A DNA stretch of 10,662 bases from Streptosporangiaceae bacterium. GTDB lineage: Bacteria > Actinomycetota > Actinomycetes > Streptosporangiales > Streptosporangiaceae. The notes beneath the pieces are model-generated. The model did not search any database. It saw only the letters and a list, made by a program, of their open reading frames with translations, and was not told where the DNA came from. The first letter of the stretch is position 1; the number at the start of each line of letters is the position of its first letter. The position numbers and the translations under genes were made by a program. Below, piece after piece: positions 1 through 6,233 of the stretch. The DNA lies in assembly GCA_030042885.1 (NCBI GenBank), contig JASHYW010000181.1, positions 1-10,662 of the forward strand, given 5' to 3'.

Positions 1-1691
1 GTGTGCACGTCGAGCGCGGACAGCGGGTCGTCGAGGATCAGCACGTCCGGGCCGGCCAGGATGGCCCGGGCCAGCGCGATGCGCTGCCGCTGGCCGCCGG
101 ACAGGGCCATGCCCTGCTCGCCGATCCTGGTGTCCAGGCCCCACGGCAGGTCGTACGCGAACCGGGCCTGCGCCGCAGTCAGCGCGGCCTCGACCGCGTC
201 CTCGCCGGCGTCCGGCGCGCCGAACGTCACGTTCTCCCTGACGCTGGCCGAGAACAGCGTGGCGTCCTCGAACGCGCAGCCGACGGCGGCGCGGAGCTGT
301 TCCAGGGGCAGGTCACGGATGTCCGTTCCGTCCAGCCGGACCGTCCCGGACGTGGCGTCGGCCAGCCGCGGCACGAGCTGGAGCAGGGTGGACTTGCCCG
401 AACCGGTCGCCCCGGTGAGGACCACCGTCTGGCCGGGTGGCAGGTCGAGCACGATGTCCCGGAGCACCGGCTCGGCCGCGCCCGGGTACGTGAAGCTCAC
501 ATGGTCGAACACCAGGTGGCCGTGCTTGCTCCGGGGGGGCGACCCATTTCTCCCGGGGGGACCCATCCCCCCGGACCCCCCTTGGGAATCCCCCCGCTCA
601 TGGGAGGGCTTCCCGCCCCCCCATACCCCCCTGCGCACCCCGGACCGTTCGGCAGAATCCTGATCTTGATCCTTGCCGGTGATCTCCGGCTGAGTGTCGA
701 AGATCTCCAGGACCCGCTGTGCGGCGGTGGCCGCCTCCTGGCCGGAGGCGATAATGTAGCCGAGGGCCTCGACCGGCCAGACCAGCTGGAGCGCGAGCGT
801 GATGAACGCCACCAGGCCGCCGAGGGTCAGCGTGCCGGTGCTGACCGCGATCGCGCCGAGCACCATGATCAGGCCGATGACGGCGTTCGGGATCAGGTCG
901 AGTAGCGCCCAGAAGGAGCCGAGCAGGCTCGCCTTCTCCACCTGGGTTCGGTACACCTCAGCGGCCTGGGCGCCGTGCCGGGCGGCGGCCTGCTTGCCCC
1001 GGCCGAGCGCCTTCAGCACCCGGATGCCCGTCGCCGCCTCCTCGATGAGAGTGGCCAGGTCGCCCTGCTGGTCCTGGACCCGGCGGGAGAGCACCCGGTA
1101 GCGCTTCTCGAACCTGAAGCAGACCGGCAGGACGGGCGCGAACACCACGCCGGTGACCAGGCCGAGCCACCAGTTCAGGTGGATCAGCAGCGCGACCACC
1201 GCGACGAACGTCATCACGTTGGTCACCATGAAGATCAGGCCGAACCCGGCGAACCTGCGGATCGAGGACAGGTCGGTGGTGGCCCGCGACAGCAGCTGGC
1301 CCGACTGCCAGTTGTCATGGAATGATGCTGGCAGCCGCTGCAGGTGGGCATACAGGTCATCCCTGATGGTCTTCTCCATCGCGGCGACCGCGCTGGCCTG
1401 GATCCAGCGGCGGATCAGGTTCAGCAGCGCCTCGGCCGCGCCGAGGCCGATGGCCGCCAGCGCGAGCGGGATCAGCAGCCGCTTGTAGCCGTGTGCGATC
1501 GCGCCGTCGATCACAGCCTTGGTGAGCAGCGGGATCGTGATCTCGGCGGCGACCGCGCCGAACGCCGCGGCGAACATCACGATCATCTGGAAACGGAACG
1601 GCCTCAGATAGCCGCGCAGCCGCCACAGCGCCCCGACTGGCCGTACCCTGGCGGAGGCGCGCGTGACCAGCAAAGGGGTGACAGGGGGCAT
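1..1691 (-). CDS. ABC transporter permease/ATP-binding protein, degenerate half-exporter (3' end outside window)
   Basis: A continuous frame from ATG at 1691 runs off the left edge after 563 codons. It encodes an N-terminal type IV ABC exporter membrane domain (about residues 1-340, with several hydrophobic segments such as FGLIFMVTNVMTFVAVVALL), a glycine-rich linker (about 351-387), then a nucleotide-binding domain. Visible motifs are Walker A GATGSGKST (427-435), signature LSGGQRQR (530-537) and Walker B VLILDDPLSALD (550-561). The Q-loop position reads CAFED (472-476), with Glu475 where Gln is usual, and the catalytic Glu after Walker B is Asp555. That pattern is typical of the degenerate half of heterodimeric exporters, so a partner half is expected beyond the left edge. 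The family uses ATP to export lipids, drugs or peptides; the substrate cannot be told. The start is the first ATG after an in-frame stop upstream. No good Shine-Dalgarno is visible, and a palindrome lies 12-27 bases upstream. A G-rich repeat is inserted in the linker. Confidence 0.93.
   Translation of the reverse strand, partial: MPPVTPLLVTRASARVRPVGALWRLRGYLRPFRFQMIVMFAAAFGAVAAEITIPLLTKAVIDGAIAHGYKRLLIPLALAAIGLGAAEALLNLIRRWIQASAVAAMEKTIRDDLYAHLQRLPASFHDNWQSGQLLSRATTDLSSIRRFAGFGLIFMVTNVMTFVAVVALLIHLNWWLGLVTGVVFAPVLPVCFRFEKRYRVLSRRVQDQQGDLATLIEEAATGIRVLKALGRGKQAAARHGAQAAEVYRTQVEKASLLGSFWALLDLIPNAVIGLIMVLGAIAVSTGTLTLGGLVAFITLALQLVWPVEALGYIIASGQEAATAAQRVLEIFDTQPEITGKDQDQDSAERSGVRRGVWGGGKPSHERGDSQGGSGGMGPPGRNGSPPRSKHGHLVFDHVSFTYPGAAEPVLRDIVLDLPPGQTVVLTGATGSGKSTLLQLVPRLADATSGTVRLDGTDIRDLPLEQLRAAVGCAFEDATLFSASVRENVTFGAPDAGEDAVEAALTAAQARFAYDLPWGLDTRIGEQGMALSGGQRQRIALARAILAGPDVLILDDPLSALDVH
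531..624 (-). repeat. G-rich interspersed repeat, copy 1 (long form), inside the ABC exporter linker
   Basis: On the minus strand this begins ATGGGGGGGCGGG and ends GGTCGCCCCCCCGG. The same start and end occur at 1883-1939. This copy carries about 37 additional bases before the shared end. It has several G-runs and internal self-complementary C-runs. It is translated in frame as a Gly/Pro/Ser-rich linker (about residues 356-387 of the exporter) between the membrane and ATPase domains, a place that tolerates insertions. Confidence 0.8.
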
Positions 1692-1702
1692 CAGCCGTGA
1701 GG

Positions 1703-1718
1703 TTAACCGTGCGGTTAA
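1703..1718. promoter_or_regulatory. 16-bp palindrome, candidate operator of the ABC exporter gene
   Basis: The sequence TTAACCG-TG-CGGTTAA is a perfect inverted repeat of 7-bp arms around 2 bases. It lies 12-27 bases before the exporter ATG on the minus strand, in the divergent region between the exporter and the isomerase gene. On the minus strand a GTGACA hexamer stands 17 bases upstream of TTAACC, so the palindrome could span spacer and -10 of a promoter that gives a near-leaderless transcript. Such short palindromes commonly bind dimeric TetR- or MarR-type repressors. No regulator gene is in the window, so the role is inferred. Confidence 0.5.
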
Positions 1719-1828
1719 GACGTTGTCACCTCATTTTTCTTACCGCGTACTCCTTGCCGACGGGCCATAACTCTGGCACGCTGGCTGCCCCAGAGGCTTC
1801 GCCAGACGGTTGCCGGGAGTTACCGGCA

Positions 1829-1836
1829 GGGGAGGA
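1829..1836 (+). promoter_or_regulatory. Shine-Dalgarno that fixes the GTG start at 1840
   Basis: GGGGAGGA ends three bases before GTG at 1840. This strong match favours 1840 over the upstream in-frame start at 1810, which has no comparable site. It also shows that the G-rich repeat at 1883-1939 lies inside the translated region, not in the leader. Confidence 0.7.
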
Positions 1837-1839
1837 ACC

Positions 1840-2568
1840 GTGAAGCGCAGCAGCCCAGGCGGGCCAAGGGGGCCAGGGGAGAATGGGGGGGCGGGCAGCC
1901 CCCCCATGCGCGGGGGGTTCCGGGGGGTCGCCCCCCCGGGCCAGCACCGCATCCTGGCCACCTACCGCGACGGCGTCACCGTCATCTGCGAACTGGCCGC
2001 CCAGTTGACGGACATGGCGTGGCTGGCCGCTACACCCTGCACGGAGTGGCGAGCGGTCGATCTGGCCGGTCACCTGCGGTGCGTCGCTGACGATTACCAC
2101 GAATACCTGGACGACGCCCCGGCCAGCAGGCTGGCGCGGCTGATGGCTACCGACCTGCCGGCGGCCTCACTCGCCCGCAAGCTGGCCCGGCAGAACGCGG
2201 CCGAGCTCGCGGCGCTGCCGGACGTGCCCGGGCCCGAGCACATCGCGGCGTTCGCCGAGTCGGCCCGGTCTTACGTACGGCGGCTGCCCCCGTCCTGGGA
2301 CCTACCTCATCACCGTTACCGGGGGAATGTGGTCACCGTCGGCGCGGTGGCGGGAGCGGCGTGCGCCGAATGGCATCTGCACGCCTGGGACCTGGCCCGG
2401 TCGCTCGGTAAGGATTACCGTCCCGCCGATCCCGAGCTCGTGCTGGCGGCCTGGCGCGGCGGCCTACCGCAGCTGTGGCCCGAGTTCCGCGCCCGGTCGG
2501 ACAGCGACGATCCGTGGCGCTACCTGCTCGGCGCGTGCGGGCGCGATCCCGGCTGGACCCAGGTGTGA
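1840..2568 (+). CDS. Maleylpyruvate isomerase family / DinB-fold mycothiol-dependent enzyme
   Basis: A 242-residue protein of the MDMPI (mycothiol-dependent maleylpyruvate isomerase) N-terminal family, a four-helix metalloenzyme fold. The hallmark segment TPCTEW (65-70) leads into DLAGHL, with His78 as the likely first metal ligand. The second motif EWHLHAWDLAR gives Glu177 and His181 as the other two ligands, followed by the typical WD (183-184). Many relatives act on mycothiol or other small thiol adducts, but most are uncharacterised, so the substrate is unknown. The GTG start follows a strong Shine-Dalgarno. Residues about 6-34 are a Gly/Pro-rich stretch encoded by a G-rich repeat that also occurs in the exporter gene; the conserved fold begins only at about residue 36 (HRILATYRDG). 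The stop lies 28 bases before the next gene on the same strand, so the two are probably co-transcribed. Confidence 0.85.
   Translation: MKRSSPGGPRGPGENGGAGSPPMRGGFRGVAPPGQHRILATYRDGVTVICELAAQLTDMAWLAATPCTEWRAVDLAGHLRCVADDYHEYLDDAPASRLARLMATDLPAASLARKLARQNAAELAALPDVPGPEHIAAFAESARSYVRRLPPSWDLPHHRYRGNVVTVGAVAGAACAEWHLHAWDLARSLGKDYRPADPELVLAAWRGGLPQLWPEFRARSDSDDPWRYLLGACGRDPGWTQV
1883..1939 (+). repeat. G-rich interspersed repeat, copy 2 (short form), inside the isomerase N-terminus
   Basis: It starts ATGGGGGGGCGGG and ends GGTCGCCCCCCCGG, as does the minus-strand copy at 531-624, but lacks about 37 internal bases and has a few substitutions. Here the element is read in a different frame (GGAGSPPMRGGFRGVAPPG) from copy 1 (GGGKPSHERGDSQGG). 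Sense transcripts of both genes carry the G-rich strand. Multiple G-runs and a GC hairpin sit within 100 bases of the start codon. Confidence 0.8.
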
Positions 2569-2596
2569 GAGGTTCGCAGGATAGAGTCTGTGATTC

Positions 2597-3814
2597 GTGA
2601 CATTTGACGTGAGCCGCGTGCGGGCGGCCTACCCCTCTCTCAGCGACGGCTATGCCTACCTTGACGGCGCCGCGGGCACCCAGGTGCCCGCGAGCGTCAT
2701 AGAGGCGATCGCGGATGCCTACCGCTTGGGGATCGGCAACGCGGGGGGCGCGTTTCCCGCCAGCGGGCGTGCCGACGGCATCGTGGCCGAGTGCCGCCGG
2801 GCCCTCGCGGACCTGACCGGCGCCGATCCGCAGGGCGTGATCCTGGGGCCGAACATGACCACGCTCACCTACCGGCTGGCGGACACGCTAGCCCGCCGGT
2901 GGGGGCCGGGGGACGAGGTGGTGGTGTCCCGGCTCGACCACGACGCGAACATCAGGCCCTGGGTGCAGGCCGCCGCGCGAAGCGGGGCCACGGTGCGCTG
3001 GGCTGAAGTCGATATATCGACCGCGGAACTGCCCGCCGCCCAGTACGCCGGCCTGCTGTCCGAGCGCACCCGGCTGGTCGCGGTCACCGCGGCGAGCAAC
3101 ATCGTCGGCACCAGGCCAGACGTGGCGGCCATCGCCGCCGCGGCCCACTCGGTCGGCGCGCTGTGCTACGTGGATGGCGTGCACGCCACCCCGCACGTGC
3201 CGGTGGACGTCCGGTCGCTGGGCGCGGACTTCTACGCCACCAGCGCCTACAAGTGGTCCGGCCCGCACATCGGCACCGTGGTAGCCGATCCGGCGCTGCT
3301 CGAGACCCTGCACCCGGACAAGCTCGCGCCCGCCCCGGCCGGCGTGCCCGGCCGGTTCGAGCGGGGCACCGCGGCGTTCGCCGACCTGGCCGGCGTGGTC
3401 GCGGCCGTCGACCACCTGGCCGGGCTGGACCCCGTCGCCGCGGGCAGCCGACGCGACCGGGTACTGGCCTCCATGGCCGCTGTGGAACGGTACGAAGGGC
3501 AGCTGTTCACGCGCCTGCTCGGCGGGCTGGCCCAGATGCGGCATGTGACCCTCCACGGCAACGCGGCCCGGCGCGCGCCGACCGCCTTCTTCACCGTGAC
3601 CGGGTACACACCTCGTCAGGTCGCGGAGCGGCTGGCGGCCCGCAAGATCAACGTGTGGAACGGCGACAACTACGCGTGGGAGCTGACCGGCGCACTCGGC
3701 CTGCGCGAATCCGGCGGCGGGGTCCGCGCCGGGCTCGTCCATTACAACGACGAAGCCGAGGTGGAGCGGCTGCTGGCCGCGGTCGCAGAACTGGCACCAG
3801 ACGGCGTACCCTGA
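2597..3814 (+). CDS. Cysteine desulfurase-like class V aminotransferase (PLP enzyme)
   Basis: A 405-residue fold-type I PLP enzyme. Lys219 in SAYKWSGPH is the likely Schiff-base lysine. Asp193 in YVDGVHATPH should pair with the PLP pyridine nitrogen, and His114 in RLDHDANIRPW matches the ring-stacking region. The N-terminus (YPSLSDGYAYLDGAAGTQ) and the C-terminal GVRAGLVHYN (375-384) fit the cysteine desulfurase-like (TIGR01976-type) branch. SufS-type enzymes have RAGHHC near that C-terminal site; here there is no Cys, and the only cysteines are at 66 and 190, so classical desulfurase chemistry is unlikely. The GTG start at 2597 has only a weak purine-rich stretch upstream; GTG at 2609 is an in-frame alternative. 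It follows the isomerase gene by 28 bases, an arrangement that suggests a shared pathway whose substrate is unknown. Confidence 0.88.
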   Translation: MTFDVSRVRAAYPSLSDGYAYLDGAAGTQVPASVIEAIADAYRLGIGNAGGAFPASGRADGIVAECRRALADLTGADPQGVILGPNMTTLTYRLADTLARRWGPGDEVVVSRLDHDANIRPWVQAAARSGATVRWAEVDISTAELPAAQYAGLLSERTRLVAVTAASNIVGTRPDVAAIAAAAHSVGALCYVDGVHATPHVPVDVRSLGADFYATSAYKWSGPHIGTVVADPALLETLHPDKLAPAPAGVPGRFERGTAAFADLAGVVAAVDHLAGLDPVAAGSRRDRVLASMAAVERYEGQLFTRLLGGLAQMRHVTLHGNAARRAPTAFFTVTGYTPRQVAERLAARKINVWNGDNYAWELTGALGLRESGGGVRAGLVHYNDEAEVERLLAAVAELAPDGVP

Positions 3815-3869
3815 GAGCTAGTTCTCCCTCGCGGGGACGGGGGAGTGCCGGCGGAGGATTTTTGAGGTC

Positions 3870-4205
3870 GTGGGGTCGATGGCGATGACGGCGGTCGGCG
3901 GCCTGCTGGCCATGCTGGCCGGGTTGCTGTGCGACCTGATGCAGCTCGCGGTGAGCCCGTCGGGGGTGACCGCCCTGGCCGCGGCCGTCCTGGCCGGCGC
4001 CATGCTCGCGGCAGTGCTGGCCCTGCTCACCTCGGTTGTCGGCACGTCCGGCCTGGCCGCTGCCATCCCGCTGATTCGCCGCGCCTCCGCCTTGCGGGAG
4101 AAATCATGGCGTGCGGCGTTCTTGCGCCAGCGCGATCCGGACGCCGCGGGACGGATCAGACCGCGAGCGCCATCGGCGGCCCCAGCGGCCGCCACGTCTC
4201 GCTAA
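3870..4205 (+). CDS. Small two-helix membrane protein, DUF6412 type
   Basis: A 111-residue protein with two predicted membrane helices (about 8-27 and 33-57), then a basic cytosolic tail. The tail carries DPDAAGRIRPRAP (89-101), which I recognise as the conserved motif of DUF6412 proteins that commonly precede a YidC/Oxa1 gene in actinomycetes. Its function is unknown; the pairing suggests a role near membrane-protein insertion. The start is uncertain: GTG at 3870 lies 11 bases after GGAGGA (3853-3858), while ATG at 3879 or 3885 could also serve. The stop codon lies inside a 14-bp tandem duplication, and the YidC gene follows after 74 bases. Confidence 0.75.
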   Translation: MGSMAMTAVGGLLAMLAGLLCDLMQLAVSPSGVTALAAAVLAGAMLAAVLALLTSVVGTSGLAAAIPLIRRASALREKSWRAAFLRQRDPDAAGRIRPRAPSAAPAAATSR

Positions 4206-4224
4206 CCCGGTCTCGCTGACCCGC
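4197..4224 (+). repeat. 14-bp tandem duplication over the DUF6412 stop codon
   Basis: TCTCGCTAACCCGG is followed directly by TCTCGCTGACCCGC. The first unit contains the TAA stop of the upstream gene. A further inverted motif CCGCGG-ATA-CCGCGG lies just downstream, before the YidC start. This may be simple slippage, or it could form a structured leader for YidC. Confidence 0.55.
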
Positions 4225-4279
4225 GGATACCGCGGCCGCTTCCAGCAACTCATCCGTCCTAGCTGGAAGGCCGTTTCCC

Positions 4280-5092
4280 ATGCCCAGTATCTTTGGCGTC
4301 CCGGTAGACGCCGCATACCACCTTGTTTCCGGATTCACCAGCATTCTGACCCCGGTTCTCGGCGGGGTGGCCGCCGTTGCCGCGATCATCGCCGTCACCG
4401 TAGCCGTCCGGCTCCTCCTGATGCCGCTCAGCTTCCGGGCCCTGCGCGGGCAGGCGGCCGCAGCCCGGCTGGCGCCGCAGCTGCAGGCCCTGCGCAAGCG
4501 CTACGCCCGCCAGCCGGAGCGGCTGCAGCGCGAGATGGCCGCGCTGTATAAGCGGGAGGGCACGAGCATGTTCGCCAGCATCACGCCGTTCCTGCTCCAG
4601 TGGCCGCTGCTGTCCGTCATGTACCTGCTGTTCCGGTCCGCGCAGGTCGGCGGGAAGCCGAACACGCTGCTCACCCACGACCTGTTCGGCGTGCCGCTCG
4701 GCAGCCACTGGCTGGCGGGAGCCGGCCCGGTCAGCGGGCGGGGCCTGGTGTTCCTCGGCGTGTTTGCGCTGCTGGCCGGGCTGATCTGGCTGTCCGTCCG
4801 CCTGGGACAGCTGATGACCGCCCAGGCTCCGGCCCGCTCGCAGGCTCCGGCCCGCTCGCAGGCTCGCGGGGCGGCCAAGGCCGAGGCCGCGTCGGGAACG
4901 ATGGCAAAGCCCACGCCGGTCCCGGGCGGGGCGCTGGTCAAAGTGCTGCCGTACCTGACCGTGGTGATCGCCGCCTTCGCGCCGCTCGCCGCCGGGATCT
5001 ACCTGCTCGTCTCCACCGGCTGGTCCTTGGTCGAGCGCCGCTTCTGGCGATCTGGCCGTGTCCCCGGCTGGATGGGCGGGACTTCGGGTTAG
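4280..5092 (+). CDS. YidC/Oxa1 family membrane protein insertase
   Basis: A 270-residue insertase that would help fold and insert membrane proteins, with or without SecYEG. Arg44 in VAVRLLLMPL matches the conserved groove arginine of the first core helix. A charged helical loop follows (about 50-95, PQLQALRKRYARQPERLQRE), then helix TPFLLQWPLLSVMYLLF (about 102-118), helix GLVFLGVFALLAGLIW (about 155-170) and a C-terminal helix near 221-245. There is no lipoprotein Cys and no large periplasmic domain, so this is a short Gram-positive type, probably a second copy beside the housekeeping one. GGAAGG (4265-4270) sits 9 bases before the ATG. The loop before the last helix contains a perfect 18-bp duplication encoding QAPARS twice. 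The TAG stop overlaps the TAA stop of the convergent HNH relic, and the final residues WRSGRVPGWMGGTSG look atypical. Confidence 0.92.
   Translation: MPSIFGVPVDAAYHLVSGFTSILTPVLGGVAAVAAIIAVTVAVRLLLMPLSFRALRGQAAAARLAPQLQALRKRYARQPERLQREMAALYKREGTSMFASITPFLLQWPLLSVMYLLFRSAQVGGKPNTLLTHDLFGVPLGSHWLAGAGPVSGRGLVFLGVFALLAGLIWLSVRLGQLMTAQAPARSQAPARSQARGAAKAEAASGTMAKPTPVPGGALVKVLPYLTVVIAAFAPLAAGIYLLVSTGWSLVERRFWRSGRVPGWMGGTSG
4823..4858 (+). repeat. 18-bp perfect tandem duplication within the YidC gene
   Basis: CAGGCTCCGGCCCGCTCG occurs twice in succession, followed by a partial third unit CAGGCTC. It keeps the frame and encodes QAPARS-QAPARS-QAR in a hydrophilic loop between membrane helices, so copy-number change here would be tolerated. 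Confidence 0.9.
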
Positions 5093-5840
5093 ATGGGGTG
5101 CCGGGTCGGTTCGGTGGTGTGCTGCCGCCCCGAGGGGGTGGTCCACCGGATGTCCCCGTTGGGGAGCTGCTCGGACCTCCACCGCAGGTCTTGCTTCATT
5201 CGGTGGCACTTGGGGTGACCGTTGCACAGGCAGGTCCTGCCGCTGGTTTCGTACGGGGTGTTGTGCTCGAAGTCGCAGCTGGCCGCGGGGCGGCGGCAGG
5301 CCGGCCCGGTGCAGGTGGCGTGCCGCACCTGGGCCAGGTGTCCATGGTGCCGTCCAGCCCGGCCTGCTTCAGCTGCCGGGCCCAGGCGGTGACCCGCTGG
5401 TCGGCGGCCAGCACCTGGGCGGGCGGCAGCTCCCGCCCGGCCAGCGCCGCGTTCCCGCTGTCCTCGGCCCACCGCTCCACCCGCGCGTCCCGGGCCGCCT
5501 GCTCCCGCCGCTTCCTGGCCTTCTCCGGCGCCACCTCCATGACGGCCCGGGCGATCGCGGACCGCAGCCCGCCCGGCGTCAAGGACCCGGCCCGGCCCAG
5601 CACCAGCGCCTCGGCCGCCCGGGCCTCGGCCGGGTCCAGCACCGCGGCGGCCGCCGCGATGATCTCGGCCTTCTCCGCGGTCACGATCCCGGCCCAGAAC
5701 GCCGCCCGGGTGCCGGGCAGCTTGACCTCCAGGTCGTGCGCCAGCCCCAGCAGGTCCTCGGCCGCCCCCCGGGGCTGGCCCAGCGCCGGGGCCAGCTCCG
5801 CGCAGGTGAACTCATCCCACGCCGCCGGCATGCCGGCCAC
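5089..5840 (-). pseudogene. DUF222-HNH endonuclease relic (internal deletion and frameshift)
   Basis: The first part (GTG at 5840 down to about 5340) encodes a DUF222 domain, for example MPAAWDEFTCAELAPALG and the alanine-rich helix KAEIIAAAAAVLDPAEARAA, ending in LDGTMDT at about residue 161-168. Intact relatives continue with a long linker, but here a different frame takes over at about 5337. That frame reads LAQVRHATCTGPACRRP, then the HNH-like core CDFEHNTPYETSGRTCLCNG and ends TTEPTRHPI at TAA. So linker sequence was lost and the junction is out of frame. The last HNH helix (PKCHRMKQ) seems about three residues shorter than the HxxHRLK pattern I know. An in-frame TAG at 5883-5885 cuts the N-terminus. 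DUF222-HNH genes are multi-copy in actinobacteria, including the REP13E12 repeats of Mycobacterium tuberculosis. Confidence 0.8.
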
Positions 5841-5932
5841 CCCCTCCAGGGCGCAGCCCGAGGCGGGGCGCCGCCGGATCCGCTAGCGGAAAAATTGCAT
5901 CGTGATTGGCGTCACATCAGCTTCGCTCGCGT

Positions 5933-5962
5933 CCCTTCGGACGCAGGCCCTTCGGACGCCGG
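5933..5962. repeat. 15-bp tandem duplication, one mismatch
   Basis: CCCTTCGGACGCAGG is followed directly by CCCTTCGGACGCCGG. It lies between the HNH relic and the transporter-like scrap, in a stretch with no intact gene. Confidence 0.7.
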
Positions 5963-5988
5963 GCTGCTGCCGCGCACGGCTCCCTCGC

Positions 5989-6102
5989 CGTCGGCCGCGC
6001 GGTTTCCGGTAGGGCGGAGCCGCCCAAACCAGTGGCGACGGCGATGAAGGCGATGGCCAGGGTCGGCTTCCCCGTGGATTGGGCGAGGGTGACCAGCGCC
6101 AA
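5989..6102 (-). pseudogene. Possible C-terminal scrap of an MFS-type transporter
   Basis: The minus-strand frame reads LALVTLAQSTGKPTLAIAFI followed by AVATGLGGSALPETARPT. The pattern of a loop Gly-Lys-Pro, a hydrophobic helix and then LPET resembles the end of the last helix of metabolite:H+ symporters of the major facilitator superfamily. Nothing before or after it extends the match, and the surrounding frame is a short one beginning at 6168. The call rests on a brief pattern and could be chance. Apart from this and a 15-bp tandem repeat, 5841-6209 shows no gene I can support. Confidence 0.3.
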
Positions 6103-6209
6103 GCGCGAGGGCACCGGGCCACCCGGGCCACGTGCCCGGTTCCCCCGGAGCACGACCAGCGCGGTCATCCGTGCACGTCACGATGATCATTGACTCGTGG
6201 CAGCTGGTC

Positions 6210-6233
6210 CGGGCATGATCGTTTAGATGCCCG
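6210..6233 (+). promoter_or_regulatory. Hairpin enclosing the start codon of the zinc-ribbon-like gene
   Basis: CGGGCAT (6210-6216) and ATGCCCG (6227-6233) are perfect complements around a 10-base loop. The right arm contains the ATG. No Shine-Dalgarno precedes this start, so the original gene may have been leaderless, in which case the hairpin would form only on a longer transcript or in DNA. Confidence 0.35.

Noticed and set aside
1..905. Long plus-strand open frames at 1-663 and 3-905
   Set aside because: They are antisense shadows of the ABC exporter, whose minus-strand frame shows all expected motifs; their compositions (Arg/Ser- or Gly/Arg-rich) match no family.
1726..2100. Minus-strand frame with a PPRMGGLPAPP segment resembling one antisense to the exporter
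   Set aside because: The shared peptide is only the C-rich strand of the G-rich repeat; the plus-strand isomerase has clear family motifs.
3820..3850. Possible terminator after the aminotransferase gene (CTCCC...GGGAG)
   Set aside because: The stem is only about 5 bp around a long GC-rich loop and has no T-run, too weak to call.
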